In this document: in pieces, positions 1 through 4,382 of the stretch
How positions within the stretch are numbered: position 1 is the first letter of the stretch
How the letters are laid out: every line of letters starts with the position of its first letter
DNA from: SVTX01 sp045588675
Lineage (GTDB): Bacteria > Bacillota > Clostridia > Oscillospirales > CAG-272
Direction: 5' to 3'
Length of the DNA stretch: 5,215 nucleotides
NCBI GenBank assembly: GCA_045588675.1
Contig: JAZNER010000057.1
Coordinates: forward strand, 1 to 5,215
Program-made: the position numbers and the translations under genes
The notes under the pieces: generated by a model
The model's input: the letters and a program-made list of their open reading frames with translations, nothing else
The model's database searches: none
What the model was told of the DNA's origin: nothing

Positions 1-1
1 G

Positions 2-61
2 GTTGCAACGGCAAGCATCGGCTCTCTTGTTGTCGCTTTCTTTGAACTGGTTTTGAAATGA
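2..61 (+). CDS. 3' end of an upstream gene, hydrophobic C-terminus (partial)
   Basis: The reading frame is open from the window edge and ends with TGA at 59-61. The 19 visible residues (VATASIGSLVVAFFELVLK) form a hydrophobic segment followed by a terminal Lys, as expected for the end of a small membrane protein. The -35 box of the next promoter begins 3 nt after the stop, which fits a gene boundary. A small holin-like or toxin-like membrane peptide is one possibility, but too little is visible to name it. A second frame (3-56) is also open to the edge, so the frame choice rests only on the membrane-like composition. Confidence 0.45.
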   Translation, partial: VATASIGSLVVAFFELVLK

Positions 62-63
62 TA

Positions 64-92
64 TTGACAAATCCTTTTCTTTGTGGTATAAT
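64..92 (+). promoter_or_regulatory. Consensus sigma-70/SigA promoter
   Basis: TTGACA at 64-69 and TATAAT at 87-92 are both perfect, with an ideal 17-bp spacer. A TGn extended -10 (84-86) adds strength. Transcription should start near 99, at the run of four G residues. It would drive the leader and the genes at 182-529 and 584-799. Confidence 0.9.
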
Positions 93-98
93 CAAATC

Positions 99-173
99 GG
101 GGATAGGGATGTACACCCGAACGCGGAAGCCTCACCGTTTCCCCACTCCGTTCTAAACAAGAGGCTAAGGAGG
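99..173 (+). ncRNA. Structured 5' leader with possible pseudoknot next to the RBS
   Basis: Four pairings can be read directly: GGGGA 99-103 with TCCCC 140-144; GGG 106-108 with CCC 116-118; CGG 124-126 with CCG 135-137 (plus a G-T wobble outside); and AGCCTC 128-133 with GAGGCT 161-166. The last pairs the loop of the third hairpin with the bases directly before the AAGGAGG ribosome binding site (167-173). It crosses the first pairing, giving a pseudoknot. This layout resembles a translation-controlling cis-regulatory RNA. I do not recognise a known riboswitch or ribozyme class. Some of these helices are only 3 bp and could be chance. Confidence 0.4.
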
Positions 174-181
174 AAAAGAAA

Positions 182-529
182 ATGTCAACAAATTGTTCTG
201 ATTGCCAAAAAAACTGTTCGGAAGAAAAAATTTTGTCGCAAGAATTGGCTGTTATGCCAATTGCACAGCACGAAAAAGACCAAGATAGGCTGATGAAGAT
301 AATCAAATCTTTGATTTCGGTGATAATCGTTCTGATCGTTCTGTTGGTCGGCACTAACATCGCATGGATTATTTACGAAGCGCAGTTCGAGGTGGTTGAA
401 GAAAATACAACAATCACGCAGGACAACGAAAATGGCTATAATAATTATATTGGAAATGATGGTGATATAAATTATGGCGAAACAGACAATAAAAATAACC
501 AAGAAATACCGCAGGAAAAAAACGGCTAA
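182..529 (+). CDS. Small single-pass membrane protein with N-terminal Cys cluster
   Basis: The product is 115 aa. The ATG at 182 has AAGGAGG (167-173) 8 nt upstream. An N-terminal Cys cluster (C5-x2-C8-x3-C12) could bind a metal or be acylated or oxidised. A charged stretch ends in R36, K39 and K42, followed by one strong transmembrane helix at about residues 42-64. The remaining tail is very acidic and Asn-rich, with an IGNDGDIN stretch near residues 90-97. Positive charges before the helix predict the N-terminus inside and the acidic tail outside. It is the first gene after a consensus promoter and a structured leader, and a small HTH gene follows it. Similar small proteins occur, from memory, in gut clostridial phages without a known role. 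Position after a hydrophobic gene end could hint at a lysis or envelope role, but nothing in the sequence proves that. Confidence 0.8.
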   Translation: MSTNCSDCQKNCSEEKILSQELAVMPIAQHEKDQDRLMKIIKSLISVIIVLIVLLVGTNIAWIIYEAQFEVVEENTTITQDNENGYNNYIGNDGDINYGETDNKNNQEIPQEKNG

Positions 530-572
530 AAGGTGTAAGGCTTGCGGAAGATTCAAATGATATTCAATCAGC

Positions 573-578
573 GGAGGG
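573..578 (+). promoter_or_regulatory. Ribosome binding site that sets the start at 584
   Basis: GGAGGG lies 5 nt before the ATG at 584. The in-frame upstream starts TTG 542 and ATG 557 lack a comparable site, so 584 is preferred. Confidence 0.75.
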
Positions 579-583
579 CGCAA

Positions 584-799
584 ATGTCAAAAATTGAAAA
601 TTTCGACATATCCCGAAGCGAATGGGAAAATCTGATTGATGAATGGATATTTGATGAAATTCATCGGAAAATGTTGAAAAGGAATCTGCTTGACGGTCGA
701 ACATACGAGCAGATAGCAGAGCAATTTGGAATGTCAAGCCGGCATGTGGCAAGGATGATTCCGAAATTGCAGGATAAACTTTTCAAGCGCATAAAATAG
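584..799 (+). CDS. Small HTH protein resembling sigma factor region 4
   Basis: The product is 71 aa with the start at 584; an 85-aa form from TTG 542 is possible but lacks a good ribosome binding site. The N-terminal half is helical and Trp-rich (W14, W21). Residues 38-62 (starting DGRTYEQIAEQFGMSSRHV) have the spacing of a sigma-70 region 4 helix-turn-helix: a T/S-Y/F-x-E-I-A start, a Gly turn at 49 and a recognition helix from S51. Regions 1-3 of a sigma factor are absent, so it cannot act as a full sigma factor. Small region-4-only proteins are known in Bacillota phages, where they may bind DNA or host polymerase. It is the last gene before a strong terminator and lies upstream of the long cassette, so it could regulate that cassette (inference). 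No partner or operator is visible. Confidence 0.8.
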   Translation: MSKIENFDISRSEWENLIDEWIFDEIHRKMLKRNLLDGRTYEQIAEQFGMSSRHVARMIPKLQDKLFKRIK

Positions 800-814
800 C
801 ATAAAAATGTCATT

Positions 815-855
815 AAAATGGCATCTTCACGACATTGTGAGGATGCCATTTTTTT
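815..855 (+). terminator. Strong intrinsic terminator
   Basis: Bases 815-830 pair with 837-852 over 16 bp with a single G-T wobble and a 6-nt loop (831-836). Seven T residues follow at 849-855. The A run at 815-818 means it could also stop transcription from the opposite strand. It closes the unit of genes 182-529 and 584-799. Confidence 0.93.
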
Positions 856-863
856 GTTACAAT
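835..863 (+). promoter_or_regulatory. Probable promoter embedded in the terminator
   Basis: TTGTGA at 835-840 (4 of 6 matches to TTGACA) is 17 bp before TACAAT at 858-863 (5 of 6), with an extended -10 TG at 855-856. The -35 box lies in the loop and descending arm of the terminator. Transcription would start near 870, giving a leader of about 16 nt that contains the ribosome binding site of the gene at 886. It would explain how the long cassette is expressed after a strong terminator. Confidence 0.5.
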
Positions 864-885
864 TAAAGCACAGAGGTGATTTACA

Positions 886-1023
886 GTGAACATTGAGAAG
901 TTTATAAAATCGCACAGAGAGCTTGACGAATTGCCTTTTCTTGTGGTGTTCCGCACCATTCTATTTTTGAAACAAAAGGGAATGATTTCAAGGTTTGGTG
1001 ATTCCGATGTGGATAGAATTTAA
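886..1023 (+). CDS. 45-aa protein of unknown function, GTG start
   Basis: This short gene starts at GTG 886, with GAGGTGAT (873-880), a close match to the full anti-Shine-Dalgarno complement, 5 nt upstream. The 45-aa product begins MNIEKFIKSHRELDELPF and continues with a hydrophobic-aromatic stretch (VVFRTILFL, residues 20-28) and a charged C-terminus. The pattern of a short amphipathic helix, an ELDELPF link and a second helix looks like a folded mini-protein rather than noise. Its 3' end overlaps the next gene by 17 bp, so the two are probably translationally coupled. It is the first gene of the long cassette. No function is recognised; from memory, similar peptides sit at this position in related gut phage cassettes. 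Confidence 0.7.
   Translation: MNIEKFIKSHRELDELPFLVVFRTILFLKQKGMISRFGDSDVDRI
997..1002 (+). promoter_or_regulatory. Ribosome binding site that sets the start at 1007
   Basis: GGTGAT, matching the 3' part of AGGAGGTGAT, lies 4 nt before ATG 1007, inside the 45-aa gene. It favours 1007 over the in-frame TTG 995 and GTG 998. Confidence 0.5.
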
Positions 1024-1381
1024 CACAAACCCCTTCGGCTTACGTGTAGGCGATTGCGTTATTCGTGCGATCTCCAAAGCATTAAATCGTCCGTGGGAAG
1101 ATATATATATTGATTTGTGCTTACAAGGCTTTTTGATGGGAGATTTGCCATCAAGCAACGCTGTTTGGAGCGCATATTTGAAACATAAGGGATTCAAGAG
1201 AAGAACGGTCGAATGCTGTTCTGATCGTTATTCAATAGATGATTTTTGCAAAGAACACCCGTTCGGAACATATGTTATAGGGACGGGATCCCATGCCGTT
1301 TGCGTTGAAAACGGGAACGTATATGATGCTTGGGACAGCCGTCAAGAAACACCCGTATATTATTTCGAAAAAGGAGAATGA
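1007..1381 (+). CDS. Predicted mini papain-like cysteine peptidase or transglutaminase-fold protein
   Basis: The product is 124 aa from ATG 1007. A Cys in a papain-like context lies near the N-terminus (GDC17VIRAIS, at the head of a helix). A His follows at 96 in a hydrophobic strand (GTGSH96AVCV) and an Asp at 107 or 110 in VYDAWDS. The order and spacing of Cys, His and Asp with a helix at the Cys match the papain-like/C39-like and NlpC/P60-like fold at a minimal length; family resemblance is by motif only. A central GFLMGDLPSSNAVW stretch (residues 41-54) looks well conserved-like and may form the substrate groove. There is no signal peptide, so it acts in the cytoplasm or in a particle. 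It overlaps the upstream 45-aa gene and ends 2 nt before the next start. The substrate is unknown; processing of cassette proteins or cell-wall peptide cleavage are options. Loss of activity cannot be excluded. Confidence 0.72.
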   Translation: MWIEFNTNPFGLRVGDCVIRAISKALNRPWEDIYIDLCLQGFLMGDLPSSNAVWSAYLKHKGFKRRTVECCSDRYSIDDFCKEHPFGTYVIGTGSHAVCVENGNVYDAWDSRQETPVYYFEKGE

Positions 1382-1383
1382 AA

Positions 1384-1905
1384 ATGGCATACACACCCTA
1401 TTATGCACCATACCAAAGACCGATGATGTACTATAACCCGTCCATTCCGCAGGAGGCACAGCCGATGCAAAGCTGTCAGACTTATGGGCAACCGATTCAG
1501 CAACCGCAAATGCAACAGCCGATGCAGATAGCACAGCCTACACCAATACAGTCAAATGATATGATGATTTGGGTATTAAACGAGACGGAAGCGACCTCAT
1601 ATCCGGTCGCGCCAAACAATAGCGTGACTTTGTGGGACAAAAACCAAGATACAGTTTATATTAAATCGGTAAATATGCAAGGTGTCCCGTCTATGCGGAT
1701 TCTTGACTACACGGAAAGGACATCCGACAACGCGCCAAAATCGAGCGAGAAACATGAATGCAAGTGTGGCAGTAAGTTCGTAAGCATTGAGAGTTTCAAC
1801 GCGCTACAGCGCGATTTTGAAGTCTTGCGTAACGAATTGAGAAACATTAAAGAAAAACAAACTGAAAAAGATATGAATTTTTTGGAGGTAAATGATGGCG
1901 AATAA
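1384..1905 (+). CDS. Tyr/Pro/Gln-rich protein with compact core and C-terminal coiled coil
   Basis: The product is 173 aa from ATG 1384; AAGGAG (1371-1376) is 7 nt upstream, while ATG 1378 is too close to it. Three parts are visible. Residues 1-18 are Tyr/Pro-rich (YTPYYAPYQRP) and 19-57 are Gln/Pro/Met-rich, likely disordered. Residues 62-112 form a compact, probably beta-rich core with WVLNETEATSYPVAPNNSV and a closing ILDYTER motif. After a CKC pair (126, 128), residues 133-165 are a helical coiled coil. Start and stop positions show tight coupling: 2 nt after the peptidase gene and an 11-bp overlap with the next gene. From memory, the YPVAP core with the D-Y/F-TER ending recurs in gut Bacillota prophages as an uncharacterised family. 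A structural or adaptor role is an inference from the multimer-like coil and the disordered N-terminus. Confidence 0.8.
   Translation: MAYTPYYAPYQRPMMYYNPSIPQEAQPMQSCQTYGQPIQQPQMQQPMQIAQPTPIQSNDMMIWVLNETEATSYPVAPNNSVTLWDKNQDTVYIKSVNMQGVPSMRILDYTERTSDNAPKSSEKHECKCGSKFVSIESFNALQRDFEVLRNELRNIKEKQTEKDMNFLEVNDGE
1884..1888 (+). promoter_or_regulatory. Ribosome binding site that sets the start at 1895
   Basis: GGAGG lies 6 nt before ATG 1895 but only 3 nt before ATG 1892, so the second ATG of the pair is the better start. Confidence 0.65.
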
Positions 1906-2107
1906 CCTTTTCAATTCCATGAGACAGCAGAACAACCCGATGGAACAGCTTGCACAGCAGGCGCGAGAGTTCAGAAAACAATTCACGGGAAACCCCCGTC
2001 AAGAGGTGGAGAGGCTTTTGCAGTCTGGCGCGATGTCTCAAGCGCAGTTCAACCAATATTCCCAAATCGCGCAACAGGTTGCGCAGATGATGGGTGGAAA
2101 TAACTAA
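1895..2107 (+). CDS. 70-aa Gln-rich helical protein
   Basis: The product is 70 aa from ATG 1895, overlapping the previous gene by 11 bp. It is rich in Gln, Asn and Met, with no membrane segment. It reads as two or three amphipathic helices: residues 15-30 (PMEQLAQQAREFRKQF), a GNPRQEVERLLQSG link, and 48-66 (MSQAQFNQYSQIAQQVAQM). The tail GGNN is flexible. The GNP..EV..LL.SG.MSQ..FN pattern looks like a small conserved fold, and from memory it occurs next to the same neighbours in gut phage genomes. Its small size, high charge balance and coupled translation fit a scaffold or chaperone-like partner of the gene before or after it (inference). No catalytic residues are seen. Confidence 0.78.
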   Translation: MANNLFNSMRQQNNPMEQLAQQAREFRKQFTGNPRQEVERLLQSGAMSQAQFNQYSQIAQQVAQMMGGNN

Positions 2108-2111
2108 CGGC

Positions 2112-2140
2112 TTAAATCAAGAGCGTACGGCTTGATTTAG
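2112..2140 (+). other. Intergenic hairpin before the Cys-rich gene
   Basis: TAAATCAAG (2113-2121) pairs perfectly with CTTGATTTA (2131-2139) around a 9-nt loop, with one more wobble outside. Only a weak AT-rich stretch follows, not a T run, so it is more likely a processing or stability hairpin or a leaky terminator. Confidence 0.55.
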
Positions 2141-2169
2141 TATATATTTGAAAATAAGGAGAAATAATT

Positions 2170-3033
2170 ATGATGGAACAATCTAATGATTTCGCAACCG
2201 GCTACGCGGTAGGCAGAGATTCTACAAACGGTGGCTACGGAAACGGGAATGGAATGTTTGGTAACGACTGGGCGTGGATTATAATTCTGCTCCTGTTCGG
2301 ATACAACGGCAGAGGCTTTGGAGGTTTCGGTGGTGGATTCGGCGGTAATGCTGGCTATCCTGCGCCGTGTACGGCACCCTGTGCAACACAGGCAGATGTC
2401 AGGGCGGCTGTCGATCAGCAGACATTGATCAGTAAATTGGATCAGCAGACATACGGCTTGGCTGATTCCACATATGCGTTGAATAACGCTATCACAAACG
2501 GATTCCACGGCGTTGATAATGCTATCTGTACCCTTGGCTATCAGGGCGCACAGCACGCAAGCAACCTTTCCGCACAGCTCGCACAGTGTTGCTGTGACAC
2601 AAGAGCCGCGATAAAGGACGTGAACACCGGAATCGAAAGAACTGGTTGGAACGTTTCCAAACAGATTTCCGACTGCTGCTGCGATATCGAAAAGATGAAT
2701 ATGCAGAGCCGATTCGATGCGCAGGCATACAATTGCAACACCCTTCAGGCAATCGACAAGCTCGGAGACAGAATCATCGACTATATGTCCAACGAAAAGG
2801 TTCAGTCCCTTCGTGATGAAAATCAGGCACTCCGTCTTGCGGCTTCCCAGTCCGCGCAGAATGCTTATATCACTGCATCGCAGGAAGCGCAGACCGCAGA
2901 ACTTATCCGCAGATTGGGTCTCGACAGACAGACCTGCCCGATTCCTGCGTATGTCGTTCCCAACCCTAACTGTTGCTATCAGTACAATGTAAGCCCTGCC
3001 AATAACTGCGGCTGTTGCAACGGCGGTTTCTAA
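2170..3033 (+). CDS. Gly-rich, Cys-rich coiled-coil protein with one hydrophobic segment
   Basis: The product is 287 aa from ATG 2170 (2173 also possible), with TAAGGAG (2155-2161) 8 nt upstream. Order of parts: a Gly/Asn-rich start (11-33); a short hydrophobic segment WAWIIILLLFGY (34-45); a Gly/Phe-rich linker (47-62); CTAPC (67-71); a long Gln/Ala-rich helical region (about 73-250) with two identical CCCD clusters at 140-143 and 169-172, 29 residues apart; a coiled coil around RDENQALRLAASQ (215-227); then CPIPAY and a Cys-rich tail with CC at 268-269 and CGCC at 280-283. There are 16 Cys in all, striking for a cytoplasmic Bacillota protein and suggesting disulfides, metal binding or lipidation. 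No cleavable signal peptide is obvious. From memory, this architecture recurs in gut clostridial phages as an uncharacterised protein. Surface or virion scaffold is an inference. Confidence 0.85.
   Translation: MMEQSNDFATGYAVGRDSTNGGYGNGNGMFGNDWAWIIILLLFGYNGRGFGGFGGGFGGNAGYPAPCTAPCATQADVRAAVDQQTLISKLDQQTYGLADSTYALNNAITNGFHGVDNAICTLGYQGAQHASNLSAQLAQCCCDTRAAIKDVNTGIERTGWNVSKQISDCCCDIEKMNMQSRFDAQAYNCNTLQAIDKLGDRIIDYMSNEKVQSLRDENQALRLAASQSAQNAYITASQEAQTAELIRRLGLDRQTCPIPAYVVPNPNCCYQYNVSPANNCGCCNGGF
2413..2452 (+). repeat. 13-bp in-frame direct repeat
   Basis: GATCAGCAGACAT occurs at 2413-2425 and 2440-2452, a period of 27 bp (9 codons) inside the Cys-rich gene, encoding DQQT twice in the helical region. 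It may be the remnant of a local duplication. Confidence 0.7.
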
Positions 3034-3048
3034 TTGAATACCACATCT

Positions 3049-3121
3049 TTTCGCAATTTGCGAAATGTTCACATTAAATTGTGATATTGTAACGGCGGCG
3101 AGGTGAAACAAAATCGCCGCC
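3049..3121 (+). other. Cluster of three hairpins before the jelly-roll gene
   Basis: In the 116-bp gap three inverted repeats follow each other: TTTCGCA/TGCGAAA (3049-3065, 3-nt loop), TCACA/TGTGA (3069-3084) and GGCGGCGA/TCGCCGCC (3094-3121, perfect 8 bp, 12-nt loop). The third loop region carries a GAGGTGA that resembles a ribosome binding site but has no start codon nearby. No good T run follows, so a full terminator is doubtful; partial termination, mRNA processing or stabilisation are options. I see no convincing promoter here. Confidence 0.5.
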
Positions 3122-3149
3122 CATTCTATTATGAAAGGAAGTATTATTT

Positions 3150-3584
3150 ATGGCGGCTGAATATTCTGCGGTTGCACTTCAAACAGTTGAAGTTGACGAA
3201 AATATTTTATTCAATAATGGAAACAGAGCCTGCAAAAAAGGCTTTATTTCTCACAGAGATGATAGCGGTATATTCTTTCTCAAGGGTGCTTCTAACGGCT
3301 GTAAGGCTGTTTATAGAGTTACTTTTGACGGTAACATTGCAGTAGCGACGGACGGAGGAACGGTTGAGCCTATTTCTGTTTCTTTGTCTATCAATGGAGA
3401 AGAGATAGGCAATGGAACAGCCATCGTTACGCCGACTGTTGCAGGAGCATTTTTCAACGTGTCAATTTCGACATTTATTGAAATTCTATGCTCTTGTTGC
3501 TTGACTGTAAGCATTAAAAACACAAGCGATACAACGGCTATTGATGTGCAGAACGCAAACATCATCTTTGACCGTGTAGCGTGA
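3150..3584 (+). CDS. Predicted beta jelly-roll (TNF/C1q-like) protein
   Basis: The product is 144 aa from ATG 3150, with AAAGGA (3134-3139) 10 nt upstream. It is almost entirely beta-strand-like, with alternating hydrophobic residues and short turns: strands near 5-14, 40-45, 51-65, 72-81, 90-94, 100-112, 115-124 and 131-143. An aromatic-rich centre, the VYRVTFDGNIAV strand (54-65), the PISVSLSINGEEI strand pair (74-86) and the closing NANIIFDRVA resemble the compact trimeric jelly-roll seen in TNF/C1q-like tips of collagen-like bacterial and phage proteins; this is a pattern judgement. Cys occur at 28, 51, 114, 116 and 117. There is no signal peptide, so export, if any, would be with a phage particle. 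The next gene starts 16 bp downstream. A decoration or receptor-binding role is inferred. Confidence 0.75.
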   Translation: MAAEYSAVALQTVEVDENILFNNGNRACKKGFISHRDDSGIFFLKGASNGCKAVYRVTFDGNIAVATDGGTVEPISVSLSINGEEIGNGTAIVTPTVAGAFFNVSISTFIEILCSCCLTVSIKNTSDTTAIDVQNANIIFDRVA

Positions 3585-3600
3585 GAAAGGAGAAAACACA

Positions 3601-4059
3601 ATGAAACATCTTGAAGAATTAAAAGAAGTTGTAAAGAGAGAACTTGAAAAATTCGGCAAGCAGGGCGACATTTCTGTGTCAAGCCTTGACAAAATCCATA
3701 AGCTCAGTGATTTGTATAAAAACCTTTGCAAAATCGAAATGCTCGAAGAAGAAGCCGAGGGCGGTTATTCCGAGGAGAGAGTCGGCAGAGGCGGAAATCG
3801 CGGCGGTCGTTCTTCATATGACGGAGGTTCGTCTTATGATGACGATATGATGTATTCCGAGCGCAGAGGCAGAGGTAGAAACGCAAAGCGTGATTCTATG
3901 GGAAGATATTCGTCCGAGGGTGGCTCTTATGAGGGCGGTTATTCTCGTCACGATGCTAAAGATTGGATGATGTCGCAACTTGGCGAGATGATGGAAGGTG
4001 CCGACCCAAAGGAGCGAGAAGCCCTGAAAGAATGTATGAGAGCAATCGAAAGGGCTTGA
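3601..4059 (+). CDS. Arg/Gly/Ser/Tyr low-complexity protein flanked by helical ends
   Basis: The product is 152 aa from ATG 3601, with AAAGGAG (3586-3592) 8 nt upstream. Residues 1-52 are a charged helical domain (coiled-coil-like, with a VSSLDKIHKLSDLYKNL core). Residues 54-117 are low complexity, rich in Gly, Arg, Ser, Tyr and Asp, with RG repeats (GRGGNRGGR, RRGRGR) and a RDSMGRYS motif. Residues 118-152 form a second helix pair (DWMMSQLGEMMEG...EALKECMRAIERA). RG/YG-rich linkers often bind nucleic acid or drive assembly, but here the role is unknown. From memory, the RRDSMGRYS-type motif recurs in an uncharacterised gut phage family found beside the neighbours listed here. Its 3' end overlaps the next gene. 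Confidence 0.82.
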   Translation: MKHLEELKEVVKRELEKFGKQGDISVSSLDKIHKLSDLYKNLCKIEMLEEEAEGGYSEERVGRGGNRGGRSSYDGGSSYDDDMMYSERRGRGRNAKRDSMGRYSSEGGSYEGGYSRHDAKDWMMSQLGEMMEGADPKEREALKECMRAIERA

Positions 4060-4313
4060 AAGTATCAAGCGGAATAAATTCTTCGTTTTATAAATATGAA
4101 GATGAACCGACCGAGAGAGAAAATGCCAATTCGGAAATACAGGACATCTTTCCTGCCTTGCAGAAATACAAAGAAGAACACAATTCCGCGAACTTGCAAA
4201 AATTGTGCGTTGAAATATCGGAGTTCTGCCAATCGGTGTACGCAAGCACCCGAAGCGAAGCAGAACGCAAGATCTACCGTACAATGGTCGAAAAATTGAA
4301 TAAGAAAAATTGA
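4032..4313 (+). CDS. 93-aa helical protein, last gene of the cassette
   Basis: The frame is open from 3963, but the upstream part is the shadow of the RG-rich gene. ATG 4032 gives 93 aa; TTG 4056, which overlaps the previous stop as TTGA, would give 85 aa. Neither has a well-spaced ribosome binding site, so coupling to the upstream gene is likely and the start is uncertain. The coding-like part is the helical stretch from about residue 24 (DEPTEREN) to the end, including EIQDIFPALQKYKEEH, a CVEISEFCQSVY segment with two Cys, and a closing ERKIYRTMVEKLNKKN. It looks like a three-helix bundle of unknown function. The stop codon lies within the ascending arm of the terminator, marking the end of the transcript. 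Confidence 0.7.
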   Translation: MYESNRKGLKVSSGINSSFYKYEDEPTERENANSEIQDIFPALQKYKEEHNSANLQKLCVEISEFCQSVYASTRSEAERKIYRTMVEKLNKKN

Positions 4314-4340
4314 GCGACGGGAACCCGTCGCTCTTTTTTT
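4312..4340 (+). terminator. Intrinsic terminator of the long cassette
   Basis: GAGCGACGG (4312-4320) pairs perfectly with CCGTCGCTC (4325-4333) around a GAAC loop, followed by seven T residues (4334-4340). The stem includes the last two bases of the TGA stop. Confidence 0.95.
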
Positions 4341-4382
4341 ATAAAAATATTGAAAAATTATCAAAAAGTTGTCAAAAACCTA

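Noticed and set aside
99..173. HDV-like ribozyme suggested by GGCTAAGG near the end of the leader
   Set aside because: The helix order needed for the nested double pseudoknot does not fit: there is no room for P3 after the candidate P2 strand.
542..583. N-terminal extension of the HTH protein from TTG 542
   Set aside because: GGAGGG at 573-578 is well placed for ATG 584 only.
185..583. 132-aa open frame on the minus strand
   Set aside because: Antisense of the membrane protein gene; its hydrophobic content reflects the complementary AT-rich codons, and no ribosome binding site or promoter is seen.
1330..1383. N-terminal extension of the Tyr/Pro/Gln-rich protein
   Set aside because: It overlaps the peptidase gene in another frame and has no ribosome binding site; AAGGAG precedes ATG 1384.
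2137..3111. 324-aa open frame on the minus strand
   Set aside because: It lies opposite the well-supported 287-aa gene, would start at TTG without a ribosome binding site, and its sequence looks like the antisense of repetitive Gly/Gln/Cys codons. All other genes run rightward.
3131..3157. 8-codon ORF before the jelly-roll gene
   Set aside because: Its ATG lies directly upstream of the AAAGGA site for ATG 3150 and it has no well-spaced site of its own.
3963..4031. N-terminal extension of the 93-aa protein
   Set aside because: It lies fully inside the RG-rich gene in another frame and its composition is that of a shadow.
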